The notes under the pieces were generated by a model, which was not told where the DNA came from, ran no database searches, and was given only the letters and a program-made list of their open reading frames with translations. From assembly GCA_964426945.1 (NCBI GenBank), contig CAYRSS010000018.1, positions 6,947-70,946 of the forward strand: a DNA stretch of 64,000 nucleotides, read 5' to 3'. The translations under genes were made by a program, and so were the position numbers. Shown piece after piece: positions 26,728 through 33,735 of this stretch (positions are counted from its first letter, which is position 1; each line of letters starts with the position of its first letter). Source of the stretch: CAYRSS01 sp964426945. Lineage in GTDB: Bacteria > Planctomycetota > Phycisphaerae > UBA1845.

Positions 26728-27231
26728 GTGGACGTCAAGTACATCAACCCCTTCATGATCGCCATCAAGCGCGTCTTCGAGACGATGGTCCACACCAAAG
26801 TGCGGATCGGCAAGCCGTCACTGCTTGACGGGCACAAGGCCGTCGCGGACGTCTCGGGCGTCATCGGCCTGTCGGGCGACGTGTCGGGCTGCGTGGTGCT
26901 CTGCTTCCCGCTCGACGTGGCTTGCAAATGCGCCAGCGCCTTCGCCGGCACGCCGATCGACGCCGCCCACCCGGACTTCGCCGACGCCATCGGCGAGCTG
27001 GCCAACATGGTGGCCGGCAACGCCAAGACCCAGTTCGAGGGTATGAATGTCAGCATCTCCCTGCCCAGCGTCATCGTGGGCAAGGAACACGTCGTCTCAC
27101 AGTCGCGGACCTACCCGCGAATCCTGATCCCCTGCGAAACGGACCTGGGCAAGGTCTTCGTGGACGTGGCCATCCGCCAGGAGAAGGCCGCCATGAGCCC
27201 CACCCCTGAGGTCGCCGGAGCCGGTGCATGA
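26728..27231 (+). CDS. cheX: CheX-like CheY phosphatase
   Basis: A 167-aa single-domain CheX. The GTG at 26728 follows GAGGT about 9 nt upstream. The active-site helix DAIGELANMVAGNAK carries the E-x2-N pair, and the N-terminus MDVKYINPFMIAIKRVFETM matches the CheX fold. CheX dimers hydrolyse CheY-P. The stop overlaps the start of the next gene (cheY) as ATGA, so phosphatase and substrate are translationally coupled. It is a second phosphatase in addition to the tandem CheC. Confidence 0.9.
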   Translation: MDVKYINPFMIAIKRVFETMVHTKVRIGKPSLLDGHKAVADVSGVIGLSGDVSGCVVLCFPLDVACKCASAFAGTPIDAAHPDFADAIGELANMVAGNAKTQFEGMNVSISLPSVIVGKEHVVSQSRTYPRILIPCETDLGKVFVDVAIRQEKAAMSPTPEVAGAGA

Positions 27232-27602
27232 AGATCCTCCTCGTAGACGATTCGCGAACCATCCGCGCCATCCAGAAGAACGTCCTCAAGCAGCTTCAGC
27301 TGGAGGATGTGCTCGAGGCGGGCGACGGGATCGAGGCGCTCAAGATCCTGGCCACCCAGCGCCCGGACCTCATGATCGTCGACTGGAACATGCCCAATAT
27401 GGACGGCATCACGCTGGTGCGCAAGGTCCGCGAGAAGGACAAGGCCCTGCCGATCATCATGTGCACGACCGAGGCGGAGAAGGGCCGCGTCATCGAGGCT
27501 GTAAAGGCGGGAGTGAACGATTATCTGGTGAAGCCCTTCACCGTCGACGCCCTCGCCGAGAAGATCAACCGCACCATGGCCAAAGCCGGCGCACCCCAGT
27601 AG
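27228..27602 (+). CDS. cheY: Second CheY-type response regulator
   Basis: A 124-aa receiver domain overlapping cheX by 4 nt. Acidic pocket Asp7-Asp8 (ILLVDDSRTIR), phospho-acceptor Asp52 in VDWNMPNMDG, Thr in IMCTTEAEK and Lys in DYLVKPFTVD are all present. The PNMDG form differs from the PKKGG of the CheY at 15428, so the two regulators probably have different outputs. No DNA-binding or enzymatic output domain is attached. Confidence 0.92.
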   Translation: MKILLVDDSRTIRAIQKNVLKQLQLEDVLEAGDGIEALKILATQRPDLMIVDWNMPNMDGITLVRKVREKDKALPIIMCTTEAEKGRVIEAVKAGVNDYLVKPFTVDALAEKINRTMAKAGAPQ

Positions 27603-28007
27603 ACCATTCGGCGGCCGCCCCCTCCCGCGGAACGCGGCCCCCTCTTCCCGTATCGCGGGTCTGCGTGACTGCCGACCCGTTTCTCCGTTCAATTCACAGG
27701 CCGGAGCATCGCGCATTTCTTGCCGTTCCGACCGCCTGCCGCGCCTCCCCGTGCAGCGGCGACAAGATCCGACCCGGGCGGACTTTGCCGCCCGCAGCGC
27801 AGCAACCTACCGACGGTAGAAGTCTCGGTGGGGCCGCTTGGAATTCAGCGATAGCGGCACCTGTGAATTGATAGTGTAAGTTTCGGGCATCGGAGGCAGA
27901 ATCAGCTTGCCTCCGATTAAGAAGCGGCTAACATGGCACCCCGGTTGGTGCCTCCGTTGGCGCAGAGGCACCGACGAGCCCGACGCCGGGCCAGTGACGC
28001 TCAGACC
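27603..28007 (+). other. 405-bp intergenic region rich in hairpins
   Basis: No gene was found here. After cheY, a perfect 7-bp stem (CGGGCGG-ACTTTG-CCGCCCG, 27775-27794) and a small stem CTACC-GAC-GGTAG (27807-27819) occur about 175-215 nt beyond the stop; the first could end the cheY transcript although it lacks a T-tract. The second half holds the accA leader structures listed separately. No convincing -35/-10 pair was found. Confidence 0.5.
27889..27972 (+). promoter_or_regulatory. Candidate accA leader with competing hairpins
   Basis: A perfect 10-bp hairpin (ATCGGAGGCA 27889-27898 with TGCCTCCGAT 27908-27917, 9-nt loop) is followed by GGCACC (27935-27940) that can pair with GGTGCC (27947-27952). 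The same 27947-27954 strand can instead pair perfectly with GAGGCACC (27965-27972). In addition, CGGAGGCA at 27891-27898 could pair with a second TGCCTCCG at 27949-27956. These are mutually exclusive structures in the untranslated leader, ending about 35 nt before the accA ATG. An attenuation or riboswitch-like function is inference only. Confidence 0.4.
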
Positions 28008-29156
28008 ATGACCAAAGCGATGCCGTCTACCCCAGCTGCGGGGGCGGGTGACTTCCTGGAGTTCGAGAAGCCCCTCCTGCGCATTGCCCAGGATATCGAG
28101 GCCCTCCACCGCGAGCAGGCTACCTCCGGGCGCGACAACGCCGCCGAGATCGCCGAGCAAGCCTCCCGCTTTCAGGCCACGATGCGTAAGCTCTACGCCA
28201 GCCTGACTCCGTGGGAGACAGTCCTCGTCGCCCGCCACCCCAAGCGGCCGCTGTCGCCCGACTACCTGCGGATGATCTTCAAGGACTTCTGCGAGCTTCA
28301 CGGCGACCGGCTGTTCGCCGACGACCGGGCCATGATCACCGGTTTCGCCCGCCTGCCCAGCACCCTGCCCGGCAACAAATCGGGGCACAAGGTGATGTTC
28401 ATCGGCCACAACAAGGGCAAGGACATCAAGGAGCGCGTGGCGTGCAACTTCGGCTGCGCCCACCCCGAGGGCTACCGCAAGGCGCTGGCCAAGATGAAGC
28501 TGGCCGAGAAGTTCGGCCTGCCTGTTGTCTGCCTTATCGACACGCAGGGGGCCTATCCGGGCGTCGGCTCGGAGGAGCGGGGTATCTCCTCCGCCATCGC
28601 CGTGAACCTGCTCGAGATGTCCCGCCTGCGGACTCCCGTGGTCTGCGTGGTCATCGGCGAGGGCGGCAGCGGGGGCGCGCTGGGCATCGGCGTGGGCGAC
28701 CGCGTCGCCATGTTCGAGAACTCTTTCTACTCGGTCATCTCGCCCGAAGGCTGCGCGGCGATCCTGTGGAAGACGGCCGAACGCCGCCAGCACGCGGCCG
28801 AGGCCCTCAACCTGACCGCCAAGTCGCTCAAGCGCCTCAGCATCATCGACGAGATCATCGACGAGCCCATCGGGGGCGCACACCGCCATCCCGACCAGGC
28901 TGCCGCCAACCTCGCGCGGTTCCTCGACGTCACCCTGACCGAACTCAAGGCCCGCCAGGTCGATGAGCTCGTCTCCGCCCGCTATCAGCGCGTGCGGCAC
29001 ATGGGGAGCTTCTTCGAAGAGCCCACACCCGTGCAGTCGGCCCTCGCCGACAAGATCCTGGCCGAAAGCAGCAAGCCCAAGGGCCGGCGGGTCGCCCCGC
29101 GGTCCACGCGGCTCCGCTCGCGGTTCAGCGCTGGCTCCGGCGCCGTCACCGGCTGA
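28008..29156 (+). CDS. accA: AccA, acetyl-CoA carboxylase carboxyltransferase alpha subunit
   Basis: A 382-aa AccA. The ATG at 28008 was preferred over an ATG at 27933 because the added 25 residues are Arg-rich and unlike AccA; a Met at 28020 is also possible, and no strong ribosome-binding site is seen. Family landmarks: FLEFEKPLLRIAQDIEAL, the LHGDRLFADDRAMITG segment, GHNKGKDIKERVACNFG, HPEGYRKALAKMKLAEKF, PVVCLIDTQGAYPG, and GEGGSGGALGIGVGD, followed by YSVISPEGCAAILWK. With AccD (not in the window) it transfers carboxylate from biotin to acetyl-CoA, committing carbon to fatty acids. accB and accC lie 19 kb away on the other strand. The C-terminal 60 residues are a basic extension. Confidence 0.93.
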   Translation: MTKAMPSTPAAGAGDFLEFEKPLLRIAQDIEALHREQATSGRDNAAEIAEQASRFQATMRKLYASLTPWETVLVARHPKRPLSPDYLRMIFKDFCELHGDRLFADDRAMITGFARLPSTLPGNKSGHKVMFIGHNKGKDIKERVACNFGCAHPEGYRKALAKMKLAEKFGLPVVCLIDTQGAYPGVGSEERGISSAIAVNLLEMSRLRTPVVCVVIGEGGSGGALGIGVGDRVAMFENSFYSVISPEGCAAILWKTAERRQHAAEALNLTAKSLKRLSIIDEIIDEPIGGAHRHPDQAAANLARFLDVTLTELKARQVDELVSARYQRVRHMGSFFEEPTPVQSALADKILAESSKPKGRRVAPRSTRLRSRFSAGSGAVTG

Positions 29157-29396
29157 TCGCCAGCCACCCGCTGCCCCCCGACGATGGCCTGCCTCCGCCC
29201 GGCACTGTACTGTTGTCAGTGTAAGTTAAAATGGGGATTCCACGAATCTCGGCGGATAACCCCCTATTCGGCACAAAACATCCATGTTTTCAATGCCGCC
29301 GCTCCCGCCCGAGGCCTGACGCGGCTATAGTAGAGCCAGCCGAATTGCGCTCGTACGCTGCTCACCGCGCCGGCAACCCATGCCGGAGGGGGATCC

Positions 29397-30896
29397 ATGC
29401 GCCTTCCGATAAGCATGGCCATCGGGGCCATGCTCGTACTTTCGTCCGCACTGCAGGCCGGCGAGATCCCCGCCGCCGAGCGGACTGCCGCCATGCCGGA
29501 CAGCTGGCTGGTTCTGTACAACGTCAACAACCCCGACAGCATCGCCTGGAAGGACTTCTACCTGGCGGCGTGGGGTGTTCCGCCCGAAAACGCGCTGGGC
29601 CTGAACGTCGACGCGAACCTCGAACGAATTCAGCGCGATCTCTTCCGTGACCAGATCTACAACCCGGTCATCGCCTACCTCGCGGCCAACCCGGCCGTCT
29701 CCGCGCGGATCATGGGCATCCTGGTCGGCTACCGCGTTCCGGGTAACCACTACCTCGACGAGACGCGCCCGCCGTTGCCCGGGGGCGGGGGCTGGTCCGT
29801 GGCGAATAACCTGACGGATCTGACCTCGTTCACCTACTACCAGCGACCGAACCCCCACTTCTTCGTGGGCTACTGGCAGGCGCCGCGCCCGCGGCTGACG
29901 AAGGCCACGCTGCAGGCCGGCGCGTACATGACCGCGCGCATCGACGCGCCGACGCTCGCCGAGGCGATGGCGCTCACGACCCGCGCCCAGGCGATCAGCA
30001 CGGCCGCGTCGTTGCCCGCCTCAGATCTGCTGTACTACGACTACATCGATCCGGAGTCGCCAGCCGGCGCCGAGTGGATGGCCCTGCGGTTCATGGTGCA
30101 AAGCCCGATTCTGACCGATCCGCCAGAGCGCTTCCCGTGGATGCAATTCGAATCGGAGACGGATGCGACCCCGTCCTGCGCGATGCACTTCAGCTGGTAC
30201 CGCATCGCGGGATGGCAGTCCGTGCCCTGGGGCGGCGTGCCTGCGGGCACGCGGATCCTGGGCTACGCCCTCAACAGCTGGGGCGCCACCACCGTGCGCA
30301 GCCGCACCGCCCATAACGGCCGCTTCGTGCCCAACGCTCTGTTCGCCGGCCAGTACGCCGCGGCCATCGGCGCGACTGCGGAGCCGTTCCTCGGCAACGA
30401 GCCGGACCCCAGCACGATCGTATGGGGCCTGGCCGAGGGCTGGACGCTGGGCGAGGCGATGTTCAGCGCGAACCCGTACCGCAACTTCATGTGGGAACTG
30501 GTCGGCGATCCGCTCCTGCGCATCCCGTCGTGGTTCGGCGCGCCGCCCGTCTGCGGTGGCGGACCGCCGCGCTTCGCCCTTCCCGGCGACATCGTCAGTT
30601 GCTCCGCCGGCCCGGGCGCGACACTCGACGCCCGCTGCGACTGCCTCGACCGCGACGGGGACGGCGACTCCGACATGTTCGACACGATGGTTTTGTTCCG
30701 CCGCGAGATCGCCGGGCCCATCGGCGACTGCACGGGCGACGGCCTGACCAACGCGGCGGACGCCGGCGGCCTGGTCGACTGCCTCACGGGCCCCGGGGTC
30801 GACTCGCCCGACGCCTGCCTCTGCGCCGACACCGACGGCGACCACGACGCGGACCTGCGCGACTTTTGCGCGATCCAGCGGAAAGTCCACCCGTAA
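29397..30896 (+). CDS. TIGR03790-type exported protein with EF-hand tail
   Basis: A 499-aa secreted protein resembling the TIGR03790 family of unknown function: WLVLYNVNNPDSIAWKDFYL followed by PPENALGL is the characteristic start, with IMGILVGYRVPG downstream. GGAGGGGG immediately before the ATG at 29397 is an excellent ribosome-binding site. A signal peptide ends near ALQAGE. The C-terminal 110 residues have paired calcium-binding loops (DRDGDGDSD, DCTGDGLTNAADAG, DTDGDHDADLRDF), the same tag type as other exported proteins here. A -10-like TATAGT lies at 29326-29331 without a clear -35. The role is unknown; surface location is likely. Confidence 0.82.
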   Translation: MRLPISMAIGAMLVLSSALQAGEIPAAERTAAMPDSWLVLYNVNNPDSIAWKDFYLAAWGVPPENALGLNVDANLERIQRDLFRDQIYNPVIAYLAANPAVSARIMGILVGYRVPGNHYLDETRPPLPGGGGWSVANNLTDLTSFTYYQRPNPHFFVGYWQAPRPRLTKATLQAGAYMTARIDAPTLAEAMALTTRAQAISTAASLPASDLLYYDYIDPESPAGAEWMALRFMVQSPILTDPPERFPWMQFESETDATPSCAMHFSWYRIAGWQSVPWGGVPAGTRILGYALNSWGATTVRSRTAHNGRFVPNALFAGQYAAAIGATAEPFLGNEPDPSTIVWGLAEGWTLGEAMFSANPYRNFMWELVGDPLLRIPSWFGAPPVCGGGPPRFALPGDIVSCSAGPGATLDARCDCLDRDGDGDSDMFDTMVLFRREIAGPIGDCTGDGLTNAADAGGLVDCLTGPGVDSPDACLCADTDGDHDADLRDFCAIQRKVHP

Positions 30897-30968
30897 CCCG
30901 CTCTCTCCCCCCGTCGCCGACAGCTAAACCCCGCGCCGCCCCCAGCCGATGGGTTATGGGAACCACCC

Positions 30969-32231
30969 ATGAAACTATCCATCGTCATCCCGGCGCTGAA
31001 CGAGGAAGAAGCGATCGGCTCGATCATCGAGCGCTGTCTGGCCGCCCGGCCTGGCATCGTCGCCGCATCGCCCGTCGATGCGGTCGAGATCATTGTGGTC
31101 AGCGACGGCTCGACCGACCGCACGGCCGAGATCGCCGCGGGTTACGACGAGATCGAACTCATCACCTTCGAGAAGAACCGCGGCTATGGCGCGGCCATCA
31201 AGGCGGGCTTCGAGCGGAGCACCGGCGACCTGGTCGGATTCCTCGACGCGGACGGCACCTGCGACCCGACCTACTTCGGGCCGATGTGCCGCAAGCTCGT
31301 GACGGAGCACGCCGCCGTCGTGCTCGGCTCGCGCATGGGCCCCGGCAGCCGCATGCCCAAGATCCGGCGGCTGGGCAATCGCATCTACGCCCTCATTCTC
31401 TCATCGCTCGCCAACCGGCCGGTGACCGACACGGCGAGCGGGATGCGCGTCATCCGACGCGACGCCCTCCGGCAGCTCTATCCGCTGCCCGACGGACTGC
31501 ACTTCACGCCCGCGATGAGCGCCCGCGCCCTGCTCGACGATCACCTGCGGATCATCGAGGTGCCCATCGCGTATGAAGAGCGCGTGGGCGAGTCGAAGCT
31601 CAGCGTCGTTCGCGACGGCGTGCGGTTCCTTCGGACCATCCTGGCCATGACGCTCATGTGGCGGCCGGCACGGCTCTTTCTCGCGCTGTCCCTCGCGTGC
31701 CTGGCGAGCATGGTGCTTCTCGCGATGCACCCGATCGAAACCTGGCTGCATGTCGGTGCACTCGAGGAATCCACGATCTACCGCCTGCTGTTCTGTTCGT
31801 TCCTCGGTGCGGCGGGTATGACCCTCATGTCCTCCGCCGTGCTGGCGGACAACCTGCACCGTCTCGTCGCCGAGCGCACACCGTCGCGCACGTTCTTCAG
31901 CGTTGCGCTCGACAGGCTTTACACGCTGCGGTCATTCGTCTGGCAGTCGGCCATCGTGGTGCCCTTGCTGACGTGGCTGATCGGTGGCGGGCTGCTCTCG
32001 CGCATCACGGAAGGCTACATCAGCGTGCACTGGTCGCGCGTGGTGCTGGCGGGGCTGTTGGGTTTTGCGCTGGGACAGTCGCTGGTGACGGTGCTGCTGG
32101 CGAACATCATCCGCTTCCACACCTGTCGCAAGTCGCTGGCGATGCCGCCGAAGTCGGCCGAGCGCGTCATCCTGGCCGCGTCCGAGGCGGATCGGTCCGT
32201 GGCCGCGCCGTCCCTCGTTCTTCACGACTGA
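30969..32231 (+). CDS. GT2 glycosyltransferase with membrane domain (dolichol-P-mannose synthase-like)
   Basis: A 420-aa protein. Residues 1-230 form a GT-A family 2 domain: LSIVIPALNEEEAIG, VVSDGSTDRTAEIA, KNRGYGAAIKAGFE, the DxD-type GFLDADGTCDP, and the acceptor-side TDTASGMRVIRRDAL. From about 245 there are four to five hydrophobic helices (ARLFLALSLACLASMVLL, ILLFCSFLGAAGMTL-like, IVVPLLTWLIGGGLL, VVLAGLLGFALGQSLVTVLL). Such enzymes move sugars from nucleotide donors to polyprenyl phosphate for glycan assembly at the membrane. It stands alone, with no polysaccharide locus beside it. Confidence 0.88.
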   Translation: MKLSIVIPALNEEEAIGSIIERCLAARPGIVAASPVDAVEIIVVSDGSTDRTAEIAAGYDEIELITFEKNRGYGAAIKAGFERSTGDLVGFLDADGTCDPTYFGPMCRKLVTEHAAVVLGSRMGPGSRMPKIRRLGNRIYALILSSLANRPVTDTASGMRVIRRDALRQLYPLPDGLHFTPAMSARALLDDHLRIIEVPIAYEERVGESKLSVVRDGVRFLRTILAMTLMWRPARLFLALSLACLASMVLLAMHPIETWLHVGALEESTIYRLLFCSFLGAAGMTLMSSAVLADNLHRLVAERTPSRTFFSVALDRLYTLRSFVWQSAIVVPLLTWLIGGGLLSRITEGYISVHWSRVVLAGLLGFALGQSLVTVLLANIIRFHTCRKSLAMPPKSAERVILAASEADRSVAAPSLVLHD

Positions 32232-32255
32232 CGCCGCACGCCCTCGCGGCCACCG

Positions 32256-32906
32256 TCAGGCGTTCGGCTGCGCCCCATCGCGCATGACACGCCGTCGGGC
32301 CATCAGCAGCCGGATTCCCGCAAACGCCGGGAGGAAGAACAGCAGCGCCACCCCCGCATTAAGCACGAGCAGGTACACCGTATCCGGCAGCAGGTTGATG
32401 CGGTCGATGAGTTCCCACCGGGGCGAGGCGCCCACGCCGTAGGCGTAGTTCACGTTCAGCCCCCGCGGCGATACCGCGCGGCACACCACCGTCAGCACCA
32501 TGTACATCGCTACCGCGCCGAGCAGACAGGTCGCCGGCAGGGACCGCACCCGATAGACCGCCACGGCCAGCGCAGGGGCGAGGTAGAAGTGATGACTCGT
32601 GGCCACCCACGACCACCGATCCGCCTCGGCGAGATACGCCGTGATGGCCAGGGGTGAGCGGCCGGTGACGATCAGGGTGAGGCAGTCGACCAGCCACATC
32701 GTGTGCAGGCAGAAGATCGCGACGTAGGCCGTGCCGACGAGGAAGCGGGATCGCGCCAGCAGCCCGACGCCCGCGCAGAGCAGGCTGGTGTGTGACATCC
32801 AGAGGATTTCGGGCGCGACGCCCTTGTAGGTTTTGATCCCGCAGACGACGACGAACTGAATGACGAACAAGGCGCCGAGCCAACGTCCTGCCCGTCCCTC
32901 GATCAT
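32256..32906 (-). CDS. Multipass membrane protein of unknown function
   Basis: A 216-aa hydrophobic protein with about six membrane helices (WLGALFVIQFVVVCGI, SLLCAGVGLLARS, VGTAYVAIFCLHTMWLVDCL, HHFYLAPALAVAVY, CLLGAVAMYMVLTVVC, TVYLLVLNAGVALLFFLPAF). HTSLL and SHHFYLAPA carry conserved-looking His residues within or beside helices. No family was recognised. The ATG at 32904-32906 directly abuts the stop of the pseudopilin gene (TAGATG), so they are translated from one message and may work together. Confidence 0.7.
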   Translation of the reverse strand: MIEGRAGRWLGALFVIQFVVVCGIKTYKGVAPEILWMSHTSLLCAGVGLLARSRFLVGTAYVAIFCLHTMWLVDCLTLIVTGRSPLAITAYLAEADRWSWVATSHHFYLAPALAVAVYRVRSLPATCLLGAVAMYMVLTVVCRAVSPRGLNVNYAYGVGASPRWELIDRINLLPDTVYLLVLNAGVALLFFLPAFAGIRLLMARRRVMRDGAQPNA

Positions 32907-33440
32907 CTACGACCAGCCTCCCCCCCCGCCGCCGCAGAGCCCGCCACCGCCACCGCCGCTGCTGTAGTTGCCCAGCGACGACTCGCCACTGTTGTTGACG
33001 CGGTTGTACATCTCGCGTGTTTCCGCCTCCGTGCCCATGTCGATGACCCGTGCCCGAAACACGCCCTCGGTGCGATTGTACCAGAACGCTCCGTTCACGC
33101 CCGACTTGAGCACCTTGTTGGCCGGATGACGCAGGCCCGATGTGGCCACCGTTTCAATGTTCGGCACGCCGAAGGTATTCACCGGATGCTCGGGAACCTC
33201 CGGCGGCGAGAACCATGTCGGATCGATCGCGGTGGGGATCGAGCCGAGTTCGATCCGGCGGCTGTCGATCTGCTTCTGCACGATGCGTACGGTCGTCACG
33301 AGCTGATTGACCTTGGCATCGGTGCTGGCGTCCGCGAACTTGGGGACGACGATGGCCCCGAGGATCGCGATGATCACGACCACGATCAGCACCTCGACGA
33401 GTGTGAAGGCTGATCGCGGACGACAGTCGTAGTGGTGCAT
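32907..33440 (-). CDS. Type IV pilin-like/type II secretion pseudopilin
   Basis: A 177-aa prepilin-like protein. After a short basic leader comes the methylation/cleavage motif SAFTLVEVLIVVVIIAILGA: Glu5 of the mature form and the hydrophobic N-terminal helix are intact, but residue -1 is Ala, where prepilin peptidase normally cuts after Gly. The globular part is about 100 residues. The C-terminus is unusual: about 14 glycines with one Cys and a terminal Trp-Ser. Planctomycetes carry many such lone pseudopilins of uncertain function. It is cotranscribed with the membrane protein immediately downstream. Confidence 0.85.
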   Translation of the reverse strand: MHHYDCRPRSAFTLVEVLIVVVIIAILGAIVVPKFADASTDAKVNQLVTTVRIVQKQIDSRRIELGSIPTAIDPTWFSPPEVPEHPVNTFGVPNIETVATSGLRHPANKVLKSGVNGAFWYNRTEGVFRARVIDMGTEAETREMYNRVNNSGESSLGNYSSGGGGGGLCGGGGGGWS

Positions 33441-33666
33441 AGCTGGCGGGCTCCCCGACGCGTAACTCGACCGCGCACATTATCCCCATCCGCGGAGAGA
33501 GTGTCCCAATCCCCGGGCGCGCGGTCCGCTGCTGACTTGTCGGCGGAAGTTCCCAATCGCCTTAACGAAGTCCGCCCCGGTGGCCGCTTACGGCGGCGTG
33601 TGCCGATAATCACCGGCCCTCGGCTGCGGCCTCGGAGGGACCAGGCGGGGTCCGAGCCCTGCCGCG

Positions 33667-33695
33667 TTGTAGGCCCTGCGGCCGATCGCTACACT
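33667..33695 (+). promoter_or_regulatory. Sigma-70-type promoter for the CBM20-esterase gene
   Basis: TTGTAG (33667-33672) and TACACT (33690-33695) with 17-bp spacing lie 41 nt upstream of the ATG at 33736. The -10 element is preceded by GC, as at 5145, 53313, 43336 and 62590. No experimental support. Confidence 0.4.
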
Positions 33696-33735
33696 CGAAG
33701 CAACGGCTCTTCACAGCCGGCTGGGGGAATGGGGT

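Noticed and set aside
27933..28007. N-terminal extension of AccA from the ATG at 27933
   Set aside because: The 25 additional residues are Arg-rich, have no counterpart in AccA, and the DNA forms leader hairpins.
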